This document shows, in pieces, positions 57,451-64,000 of a stretch of DNA of 64,000 bases. Source of the stretch: Mesorhizobium liriopis (lineage in GTDB: Bacteria > Pseudomonadota > Alphaproteobacteria > Rhizobiales > Rhizobiaceae); NCBI RefSeq assembly GCF_024053505.1, contig NZ_JAMXQS010000005.1, positions 371,655 to 435,654 on the forward strand, in the 5' to 3' direction. How positions within the stretch are numbered: the stretch's first letter is position 1; each line of letters opens with the position of its first letter. The notes below the pieces were generated by a model. It was not told the origin of the DNA. It searched no databases and saw nothing but the letters and a program-made list of their open reading frames with translations. Made by a program: the position numbers and the translations under genes.

Positions 57451-57540
57451 GATTTTGCCCAAAACCGGACATTCCGCTTCCGGGCCAAGTCCCGCCGCTC
57501 CGCTTAACGCTTCGTTCCAATGATTCCGGTTATTCTGAAG
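57451..57540. repeat. Dispersed repeat, copy A
   Basis: GATTTTGCCCAAAACCGGAC, then ATTCCGCTTCCGGGCCAAGT and CTCCGCTTAACGCTTCGTTC. On the minus strand it reads LGPEAECPVLGKIDG, like GPEADSPVLGKI in copy B, suggesting a decayed coding origin. Confidence 0.75.
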
Positions 57541-57616
57541 CTGTCCCGAAGGCAGACAGTGGCTACGAGCCTCTGGCCTTCCGCCTTGCTTCGGCCGTGG
57601 CCTCCCCCTCACCTTT

Positions 57617-57820
57617 TCAATCCAACAGCTCGCCCACAGTCACACCGAGCGCCTTGGCGATCTTGTCGATGACGGTGATGGTGGGGTTGCGGGCACCGCG
57701 CTCGAGGTCGCTGATATAGGTGCGGTGGATTCTGGCCTCGAACGCGAAGGCTTCCTGCGAGAGCTGTCGCTCTTCGCGCAGGCGGCGCAGATTGGTGCCA
57801 AGGCGCTCGCGAATGTCCAC
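57617..57820 (-). CDS. XRE-family repressor of the terminase cassette
   Basis: The 67-residue protein is a single helix-turn-helix: MDIRERLGTNLRRLREERQL, SQEAFAFEARIHRTYISDLE, RGARNPTITVIDKIAKALGV. It is the size of small phage/restriction-modification C-proteins. It starts 20 bases from a 12-bp-arm inverted repeat and diverges from the nuclease-ParB/methyltransferase-terminase genes, so it is probably their repressor and its own. Confidence 0.85.
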   Translation of the reverse strand: MDIRERLGTNLRRLREERQLSQEAFAFEARIHRTYISDLERGARNPTITVIDKIAKALGVTVGELLD

Positions 57821-57839
57821 ATGGCTCTGGTCGCCCGAC

Positions 57840-57872
57840 TGTCACTCATCGATCTACAGACGATGAGTGACA
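57840..57872. promoter_or_regulatory. Inverted-repeat operator of the terminase cassette, with a third half-site
   Basis: TGTCACTCATCG (57840-57851) and CGATGAGTGACA (57861-57872) are perfect 12-bp arms around a 9-base spacer. A direct copy of 10 bases, GTCACTCATC, lies at about 57914-57923, closer to the nuclease start. The site sits between the XRE gene and the nuclease gene. Confidence 0.7.
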
Positions 57873-57944
57873 TTGAACTTGACTTCACCCGCCTGATCCC
57901 GCGTCTGACACCCGTCACTCATCAGAGACAAGGGCAGATGCAGA

Positions 57945-59123
57945 ATGCAGACAGGAACTGGAGTTTTCGTGCTCAAAGACGAGCGCACGCTGGTCGCGAT
58001 GAAGACGGCAAGCTTTGCCACCGAAGCAGACTTCCAGCATCTTCTGGCGTCCTTCCCCGAGCTTCTGGCGGGTGACCAGATCGATGCTGACGTTCCGCGG
58101 CGCTTTACCCTGATCTCGCGCGAGCAGCCTGTTGCCTTTGAGGAAGGCGGTGGCACCCGCTGGTCGCTTGATCACTTGTTTCTCGATCAGGACGGCATTC
58201 CCACGCTGGTGGAGGTCAAACGCGGCACCGACACCCGCATCCGCCGCGAGGTGGTGGGCCAGATGCTCGACTATGCAGCCAACTCGGTTCTGCACTGGCC
58301 GGTGGAAGAGTTGCGCACCCGCTTTCTGTCGCGCTGCGAGCAGGAAGGTCAGGATCCAAGGCTGGTGCTCGAAGACCTCCTTGGCTCCGACAGCGAGAGC
58401 GAGAACTTCTGGGACAGGGTGCGCGACAACCTTGAAGCGGGCCGCATAAGGCTTCTGTTTGTTGCCGATCGCATTCCGCCAGAGCTGCGTCGTGTGGTCG
58501 AGTTTCTGAACAAGCAGATGCAGCCTGCGGAAGTGCTTGCGATCGAGTTGCGCCAGTATGAGGGTCAGGGTCTCAAGACACTGGTGCCGATCGTGCTTGG
58601 CCAGAGCGAGGAAGCAAGCCGCAGAAAGACAGGGTCGACCGGACCAAGACAGAGACGAGGATGGGACGAGGAAGCGATCATGGCAGCCTTGGCTCAACGC
58701 GATGATCCCACAATCCTGCCAGCTGCAAAGCGGATAGCAGACTGGATCAGATCGCGTGCTGATCGTGTGGCCTTCAACGACAACCTGCAATGGGGCTCGA
58801 TGGGTGCAGTGTTTGCCGTGGCAGGCACCGAGCTGACGGCTCTTCGCCTGCACACCGATGCTACCGTGACGGTCTACTTCCAGTACATGATGGCGAGGCC
58901 GGTGTTTGACAGCCTTGCCAAGCGACAGGAGCTTCTCGCGCGTCTTAACACCGTGCCGGGCATCCGTTTGCCGCCTGAGGCTGTATCGAAGCGCAAGGGC
59001 ATCGCATTAGCAGACCTTACAGCTGACAGCACAAGCTTGTTTCTTGAGGTGATGGACTGGTTTGTGGCCGAGCTAAGAACAGTGACCAACACTTTGTCAC
59101 CTGTACCTCCCTCTAACGCATGA
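57945..59123 (+). CDS. PD-(D/E)XK nuclease-like protein
   Basis: The 392-residue protein has near residues 72-110 the segment WSLDHLFLDQDGIPTLVEVK then RREVVGQMLDYAANSV. Asp76, Glu90-x-Lys92 and the Q-x3-Y helix fit the PD-(D/E)XK core as in NucS-like nucleases. The remainder has an alpha-helical middle (VLEDLLGSDSESENFWDRVR, GRIRLLFVADRIPPELRRVV) and a C-terminal domain (YFQYMMARPVFDSLAKRQEL) I do not recognise. It is divergent from the XRE gene and upstream of the ParB-methyltransferase. A restriction or DNA-repair role is possible. Confidence 0.7.
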   Translation: MQTGTGVFVLKDERTLVAMKTASFATEADFQHLLASFPELLAGDQIDADVPRRFTLISREQPVAFEEGGGTRWSLDHLFLDQDGIPTLVEVKRGTDTRIRREVVGQMLDYAANSVLHWPVEELRTRFLSRCEQEGQDPRLVLEDLLGSDSESENFWDRVRDNLEAGRIRLLFVADRIPPELRRVVEFLNKQMQPAEVLAIELRQYEGQGLKTLVPIVLGQSEEASRRKTGSTGPRQRRGWDEEAIMAALAQRDDPTILPAAKRIADWIRSRADRVAFNDNLQWGSMGAVFAVAGTELTALRLHTDATVTVYFQYMMARPVFDSLAKRQELLARLNTVPGIRLPPEAVSKRKGIALADLTADSTSLFLEVMDWFVAELRTVTNTLSPVPPSNA

Positions 59124-59417
59124 GGTGCAAAATTTTGCATCGGAAAAGGCGTCGCCGCCTTGATCTTTCCGTACGATAACTGCGGGCATGTATTTTTATT
59201 CATCATCGGGTCTGCAAAGCGCTTGACAAGCCGCATGCTCTGATACAGAAGGCAGGAACAGGTCCCGGCCTGTTTCTGAAGGCAGCATTTCGCGGCGCAA
59301 GCCCTCCGAGCAGCAGCCTCTTCAATCACCTCAACTATGATCCATGGTTGGGGCCTGAGGAGTCATGTTTGCTCGTTAGGTCGCCAGCCATGGTCTTTCC
59401 AAGGAAAGACTTGAACG
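59124..59417. other. Gap between nuclease and ParB-methyltransferase genes
   Basis: About 294 bases with no supported gene. It may hold a second promoter for the methyltransferase-terminase genes; CCAAGGAAAG upstream of the next ATG is its ribosome-binding site. Confidence 0.4.
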
Positions 59418-60848
59418 ATGTATCTGTCTCTCTCCTCTGAGCACAACTCTACCTCAGAACCGCCCGCCTCTTCCCGCAAGCGCCCTCGCCCCAAACCAGC
59501 GGCACTCTCTGCCATCGAGCCAGCCCTTGCCGATCTTGGCCTTGCCATCGAACAGGTGCCGCTCTCGCGCATCAAGGTCTATGAGCGCAACGCCCGCACC
59601 CATTCCCAGCGCCAGATCACCCAGCTTGCCGCCAGCATTCGCACCTTTGGCTTTGTATCGCCTATTGTTCTTGATCAGAGCAACACGATCATCGCTGGCC
59701 ATGGCCGCCTTCAGGCCGCTCAGGAGCTGAATCTTTCTTCTGTTCCCGCAGTCCATGTCACGCACTTGAGCGATGCCATGGTCAGGGCTCTCAGGATTGC
59801 TGACAACCGGCTCGCTGAACTGGCAGGCTGGGACGATGATCTCCTGCGACTGGAGCTGGGCGAGCTCAGCACCATCGAGCTCGACTTCTCACTCGATGTC
59901 ACAGGCTTTTCGACAGGCGAGATTGATGTCCTGCTCGATGGCAAACCAACGCCTCAGGCCGCAGACCCTGCTGATGAGGTGATGGAACCCGAGGCGCTCG
60001 CCGTGTCACGGCTGGGCGACCTCTGGCAGTTGGGCGATCATCGTCTGATCTGCGGCTCGTCCCTTGAGCCCGCCGTGTTTGACGCCCTGCTTGAGGGCGA
60101 GCCCGTGCGCACCGTCTTCACCGACCCGCCCTATAACGTTGCGGTGTCGGGCCATGTCTGCGGACTGGGCAAGGTCCAGCATCGAGAGTTCGCCATGGCA
60201 TCTGGCGAGATGACGGTGGATCAGTTCACAAGCTTTCTGTCCACCGTGGTCGCCAACATGGCAGCACACGTGGTCGATGGCGGGCTCCTGTATTGTTGCA
60301 TGGACTGGCGCCACATCAGCCAATTGCAGGCAGCAGCTGATGCCGCCAGACTTGCGCTTATCAACCTTTGCGTCTGGGCCAAGGACAATGGCGGCATGGG
60401 ATCGCTCTATCGCTCCCAGCATGAACTCGTCTTTGTCTACAAAAAGGGGATGGCGCCGCACCAGAACTTCGTCGAGCTCGGCCGGCATGGGCGCTATCGC
60501 ACCAATGTGTGGTCCTATCCTGGCGTCAACACCACCAAAGCTGGCCGCATGGAGGAGCTTGCCATGCATCCCACCGTCAAGCCCGTCGGCCTTGTTGCCG
60601 ATGCCATCCGCGACTGCACGCGCCGCGGCGAGCTTGTGCTTGATGCCTTCAGTGGCAGCGGCACCACGATCATTGCAGCCGAGCGCTCAGGCCGTCGTGC
60701 AGCAGCGATCGAGCTAGATCCGGTCTATGTCGACACCGCCATTCGCCGCTGGGAGAGGCTGACCGGCAAGTCAGCGACGCTTGTCTCGACGGGGAAAAGC
60801 TTCGCCGAGATGGCCACCCTTCGCCTTGAGGGGGTCGGTCATGCGTAA
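59418..60848 (+). CDS. ParB-like domain / DNA methyltransferase fusion
   Basis: The 476-residue protein has an N-terminal ParB/Srx-type domain at about 45-135 (PLSRIKVYERNARTHSQRQI, IIAGHGRLQAAQELNLSSVP) and a C-terminal N6/N4 methyltransferase. The latter carries TDPPYNVAVSG (DPPY at 236-239) ahead of VLDAFSGSGTTIIAAERSGR, the beta-class order. In phages such fusions accompany terminases and protect or mark DNA. Its 3' end overlaps the DUF5681 gene by eight bases. The target sequence is not predictable. Confidence 0.92.
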   Translation: MYLSLSSEHNSTSEPPASSRKRPRPKPAALSAIEPALADLGLAIEQVPLSRIKVYERNARTHSQRQITQLAASIRTFGFVSPIVLDQSNTIIAGHGRLQAAQELNLSSVPAVHVTHLSDAMVRALRIADNRLAELAGWDDDLLRLELGELSTIELDFSLDVTGFSTGEIDVLLDGKPTPQAADPADEVMEPEALAVSRLGDLWQLGDHRLICGSSLEPAVFDALLEGEPVRTVFTDPPYNVAVSGHVCGLGKVQHREFAMASGEMTVDQFTSFLSTVVANMAAHVVDGGLLYCCMDWRHISQLQAAADAARLALINLCVWAKDNGGMGSLYRSQHELVFVYKKGMAPHQNFVELGRHGRYRTNVWSYPGVNTTKAGRMEELAMHPTVKPVGLVADAIRDCTRRGELVLDAFSGSGTTIIAAERSGRRAAAIELDPVYVDTAIRRWERLTGKSATLVSTGKSFAEMATLRLEGVGHA

Positions 60849-61314
60849 GACAGCAATCAAGGATTACGCGGTCGGCTACGGCCGGCCGCCAGAGCATACG
60901 CGCTTCAAGCCCGGCCAGTCGGGCAACAGCAGGGGGCGGCCCAAGAAGGATGCGACACTGCGTGGTGCAGTTCTGGAGGAACTCCTGCGCAGGCGAACCG
61001 TGCGCATCGACGGCAAAGAACAAAGGCTGACGCAACTCGAGATCATTGCAAAGCAGCTTGTGAAGCAGGGCATGGAAGGTCGGTCGAGCGCACTCAAGGA
61101 GCTCATCAAGCTCGAGCCAGCGATCTTCGGCGCCATCCTTGGACAGGCTGCCCCGCAGCCTGGTACAGAAGGCCAGACTGGCGACGATGCGTCGCTGAAC
61201 GACACCGATCTTGCCATGATGCGCTGGCTTCTCCTGTCGCATGACGTCACGGTAGCCAAGACAGACGGAGAAGAAGGAGATCCGGAGCAGACCAGCGCGG
61301 AGGCTGTGTCATGA
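60841..61314 (+). CDS. DUF5681 protein (terminase-associated)
   Basis: From ATG 60841 the product is 157 residues: VGYGRPPEHTRFKPGQSGNS, RGRPKKDATLRGAVLEELLR and IIAKQLVKQGMEGRSSALKE. The PPEHTRFKPGQSGN-GRPK segment defines DUF5681, a family usually encoded directly before large terminases, so a small-terminase-like or DNA-recognition role is plausible. It overlaps both the methyltransferase (8 bases) and the terminase (4 bases). Confidence 0.88.
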   Translation: MRKTAIKDYAVGYGRPPEHTRFKPGQSGNSRGRPKKDATLRGAVLEELLRRRTVRIDGKEQRLTQLEIIAKQLVKQGMEGRSSALKELIKLEPAIFGAILGQAAPQPGTEGQTGDDASLNDTDLAMMRWLLLSHDVTVAKTDGEEGDPEQTSAEAVS

Positions 61315-62852
61315 CCCCTCACCTGTCGCTTGTGCTGGACAAGGCTGCGCGTGAAGAACTCTATGTCTTCACAGCACGCGTCTTTGACGCCCTTCATCCC
61401 ACGGATCGCTTTGTGCCTGCCTGGCATATCGAAGCCATGTGCCACGAGATGATGGAGGTGGTTGCAGGGCGCCAAAGCCGTCTTCTGATCACCGTCCCCC
61501 CGCGTCATCTGAAGTCGATCACTGTCTCGGTCGCCTTCACGGCATGGCTTCTGGGCCGCGACCCTGCGCACAGGATCATCGTTGCCAGCTATGGTGACGA
61601 GCTTGCTTCCAAGCATGGCTCAGACTGCCGTCTGGTGATGGACACGCCTTGGTATCAGCGCCTCTTCCCACGCACCACGCTGTCCCGTCGCGTTGCAACC
61701 GACCTCCAGACCACGCAGAACGGCATGCGCAAGGCCGTATCGCTGGGGGGTGCGGCCACAGGCTTTGGCGCCGACATCATTCTCATTGACGACATGATGA
61801 AGGCAGCAGACGCCGCCTCACCCACTGAGCGGCAACGCGTCAGGGACTACTATGACAACACGCTCGTTTCGCGCCTCAACGACAAGCGGCGTGGGGCGAT
61901 CGTGGCGATCCAGCAGCGCCTGCACGAAGACGATCTTGCCGCCTATCTGATCGAGAAGGGCTTCAAACACCTCAACCTGCCGGCCATCGCTGAGGAAGAT
62001 GAGGTGATTGCTCTGCGGCATGGACGAACCCATTACCGCGCAAAGAACGAGGCCCTCTTTCCTGAGCGCGAACCACGGGAAACGCTCGAAGTCATCCGCC
62101 GCTCAATGGGTGGGGTGGCGTTTGCCGCGCAGTACCAGCAGAACCCTGTGGCACCTGAAGGCAATCGCTTTCGCTGGGAATGGGTCAAGACTTACGATGC
62201 TGCCCAGACCCCTGAGCGCTCCGACCTGCCCCTTATCGTGCAAAGCTGGGATACGGCCACGACCACGGAGCCCCATTCGGCGTTCTCGGTCTGCACCACC
62301 TGGGGTCTGCCCAAATATGGCTGGAATGCAAGGGAGGGAGCTTGGGACCCTGCCATCAAACCGCAATGGCTCCTGCTTGAGGTCGAGCGTGATCGGCTCG
62401 ACTACCCCACACTTAAGACCCGTGTGATCAGCAACCAGAAACGGTGGCGGGCCGACAAGGTGCTGATCGAATGCGCATCCTCAGGCTTGACGATCCTGCA
62501 GGAGATTGAGCGCATGGGTCGCAGCGGTCCGGTTGCAGAGCAAAGAGGCACATTCGTGCCCATCAAGCCCACGTCCAGCAAGGAAGAGCGGCTCGATGCG
62601 CAAACCGTCAGGATCGAGGAAGGCGAAGCGCTCTTTCCCAGCCATGCGTCGTGGATGCCCGCTCTCAAACAGGAACTGCTTGCCTTTCCACGTGGCACCT
62701 ATGACGACCAAGTCGATTCCCTGTCGCAGTTCCTGCTCTGGATGAGCAGCCAAAGAGCAGACAACCTCACCGTGCGCAAACTCACTGGAAAACCACCGCC
62801 CCGGCCACGCTCAATCACAGGCAGACGCTATCCAGGCCAGCCCCGCCGATGA
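61311..62852 (+). CDS. Phage-type large terminase
   Basis: The 513-residue protein has an N-terminal ATPase with Walker A VPPRHLKS at 62-69 and Walker B IILIDDM at 156-162, and a C-terminal RNase H-like nuclease with Asp314 in QSWDTATT, Glu in VLIECASSG and Asp in GTYDDQVDSLSQFL. It would cut concatemeric DNA and power packaging. Both catalytic centres appear intact. No portal, protease, capsid or tail gene follows in the window. Confidence 0.93.
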   Translation: MTPHLSLVLDKAAREELYVFTARVFDALHPTDRFVPAWHIEAMCHEMMEVVAGRQSRLLITVPPRHLKSITVSVAFTAWLLGRDPAHRIIVASYGDELASKHGSDCRLVMDTPWYQRLFPRTTLSRRVATDLQTTQNGMRKAVSLGGAATGFGADIILIDDMMKAADAASPTERQRVRDYYDNTLVSRLNDKRRGAIVAIQQRLHEDDLAAYLIEKGFKHLNLPAIAEEDEVIALRHGRTHYRAKNEALFPEREPRETLEVIRRSMGGVAFAAQYQQNPVAPEGNRFRWEWVKTYDAAQTPERSDLPLIVQSWDTATTTEPHSAFSVCTTWGLPKYGWNAREGAWDPAIKPQWLLLEVERDRLDYPTLKTRVISNQKRWRADKVLIECASSGLTILQEIERMGRSGPVAEQRGTFVPIKPTSSKEERLDAQTVRIEEGEALFPSHASWMPALKQELLAFPRGTYDDQVDSLSQFLLWMSSQRADNLTVRKLTGKPPPRPRSITGRRYPGQPRR

Positions 62853-63054
62853 GCAATGGAAGGCCCGCCGGCAGCGCCAGCGCTCGTGTCACTCTAACAG
62901 GCAATAATGTCGGTGGGTTCGTCGGCTTAGGACGGCGAACCAAGCACGTTCTCGTCAGCCATCATATACTTCGACTACCAACGCGACACGAGAAGACTTG
63001 CTTCGTAGGCTCTCCCTTGCGCAAGGCAAAATCATTACTGCAGAGGCCAAGATC

Positions 63055-63675
63055 ATGAGTGTCAAGACGCCTGCAACATCCGCTCGAAAGACCTTCGAAG
63101 TCCGTTACGGGAACTACCTAATAAAAGCTCGCCCTAGTGTGGACGGCGCCGATGGTGCGGTTTTCATGGGTAGCGCTCGACTATGCCTTGTTACAGGTCT
63201 CAGCCAAGATGAGGTTATCAGTGAGGCAAAACGCTTCATCGACAACCGTCAGTCCAGCCGCCTTGCTGCCCGCCGTCTGATCCCACACCAACCTCAGTCA
63301 TTCAATATCGGCACTACTGAGGAGTATGCGGAGTTTCTCGCAAGGCAAAGCTTTCCAGACTTCCAACTTTCCATGCTCAAGGCCCATGTGCGATCACCGA
63401 GCAAGTCAACTACCTTTGGTGAACTCGGCATCGCCGCAAGCTGGAAAGGCGACGAGCCCTATGAAGCAGCGAATTTGTGGTATGGGAGACTCGGAAAGCA
63501 GGTTGCCGACTATCTGTCGCTGCAGCTTCCCAAGCGCGAAGACGGCTCGACCATTGCCATCTATGCGCTGGGTTATGATGCACCTGACCTCGATCGCAGC
63601 TCTGACAACTATCGATACCGCTTAACCATGCATCCGGAACTCGCAGAGGCGTTGAATCAGCTAGGTATGGGTTGA
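63055..63675 (+). CDS. Hypothetical protein downstream of the terminase
   Basis: From ATG 63055 the product is 206 residues: KTFEVRYGNYLIKARPSVDG, LCLVTGLSQDEVISEAKRFI, YAEFLARQSFPDFQLSMLKA and NYRYRLTMHPELAEALNQLG. It is a soluble alpha/beta protein with no domain I can name. The region is less GC-rich than the terminase. It may be cargo of the element. An upstream in-frame ATG at 62998 is less likely. Confidence 0.55.
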   Translation: MSVKTPATSARKTFEVRYGNYLIKARPSVDGADGAVFMGSARLCLVTGLSQDEVISEAKRFIDNRQSSRLAARRLIPHQPQSFNIGTTEEYAEFLARQSFPDFQLSMLKAHVRSPSKSTTFGELGIAASWKGDEPYEAANLWYGRLGKQVADYLSLQLPKREDGSTIAIYALGYDAPDLDRSSDNYRYRLTMHPELAEALNQLGMG

Positions 63676-63756
63676 TGTTTGCAGCACCAACGACGAGGGC
63701 TAGCTTGAGGGTGCCAAAGCGAGATTTTTGTCAAGTACCTAACTCTTGGTGTCACG

Positions 63757-64000
63757 TCAGAGCCCCAACCCACCGATGCACACATATTTCGTGTCGAGGT
63801 AGTCCTCGATGCCCTGGTGCCCGCCCTCGCGGCCGAGACCCGATTCCTTGACGCCGCCGAACGGCGCCTCGACGGTGGTGATCAGCCCTTCATTGATGCC
63901 GACCATGCCGTATTTGAGACCCTCCGATACGCGGAAAGCGCGGCCGAGATCGCTCGTGTAGAAGTAGGCCGCCAGACCGAACTCGGTGTCGTTGGCGAGC
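63757..64000 (-). CDS. gabD: Succinate-semialdehyde dehydrogenase-like C-terminus (cut by window edge)
   Basis: The last 80 residues, cut by the window end: [60 protein letters not shown] and [16 protein letters not shown] then TGA at 63757-63759. [17 protein letters not shown] and the [11 protein letters not shown] end are characteristic of NADP succinate-semialdehyde dehydrogenase (GabD). This marks the far flank of the putative island. Confidence 0.88.
   Translation of the reverse strand, partial: LANDTEFGLAAYFYTSDLGRAFRVSEGLKYGMVGINEGLITTVEAPFGGVKESGLGREGGHQGIEDYLDTKYVCIGGLGL

Noticed and set aside
59454..60569. Minus-strand frames opposite the ParB-methyltransferase
   Set aside because: The plus-strand frame carries all catalytic motifs; the others are mirror frames.

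Overview
The window reads as a chromosomal segment of an alphaproteobacterium, most likely of the order Hyphomicrobiales (Rhizobiales). The evidence is the block rpsA-cmk-aroA with a CP4-type (class II) EPSP synthase, an FYDLN-acid (TIGR02300) protein and tRNA-Ala(GGC), a PutA/PutR pair with an Lrp-type regulator, MucR-, DUF6894-, DUF2924-, DUF3489- and DUF5681-type proteins, and high GC. No genus is claimed.

Region by region. (1) 1-9.3 kb: end of an SDR gene, an aldehyde dehydrogenase, a graveyard of gene fragments (penicillin-binding protein/DUF7002 chimera, TetR-like remnant), putA with divergent putR, then remnants of an enolase-superfamily dehydratase and a glycine-betaine/proline-type binding protein, and a WYL-like small gene. 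(2) 9.6-18.7 kb: a signalling block. It holds a bacteriophytochrome HWE/HisKA_2 kinase (TTG start) converging on a heme oxygenase that would supply biliverdin, a large PAS/GAF hybrid kinase diverging from the heme oxygenase, and a NarL-type two-component pair. (3) 18.7-19.9 kb: two Gly-rich exported proteins. (4) 20.1-25.45 kb: housekeeping block rpsA, cmk, a small membrane protein, aroA, the FYDLN-acid gene and tRNA-Ala(GGC).

(5) 25.4-63.7 kb looks like a composite genomic island. Directly after the tRNA lies a serine-recombinase operon (DUF3489-DUF2924-recombinase). Near the far end lies a phage-like cassette: XRE repressor, PD-(D/E)XK-like nuclease, ParB-methyltransferase, DUF5681 and large terminase. 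No capsid, portal or tail gene is visible in the window. Between them are small orphan genes (three DUF6894 paralogues, a frameshifted mucR, an RMF-like protein), an EamA transporter, a Crp/Fnr regulator, a second hybrid kinase related to the one at 12.6 kb, and two catabolic clusters. Four copies of a decayed intergenic repeat are seen, all inside this region. The window ends in the 3' part of a gabD-like gene on the minus strand.

The catabolic clusters are: (a) 38.8-50.0 kb, a DAO-type amine oxidase, DapA-type lyase and aldehyde dehydrogenase, divergent from a PuuR-like regulator, a spermidine/putrescine-type ABC importer, an FMN 2-hydroxyacid oxidase and an FAD-linked 2-hydroxyacid dehydrogenase; two GAATTCTG-centred sites suggest shared control. 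(b) 50.4-57.4 kb, an RpiR regulator divergent from a ribose-type ABC importer with a class II aldolase and an FGGY kinase. This suggests uptake, phosphorylation and aldol cleavage of an unidentified ketose or polyol.

The best candidate for something undescribed is the terminase/ParB-methyltransferase/nuclease cassette at 57.6-62.9 kb, with a 12-bp-arm inverted repeat between its divergent repressor and nuclease genes, possibly working with the DUF3489-DUF2924-recombinase operon at the tRNA side.
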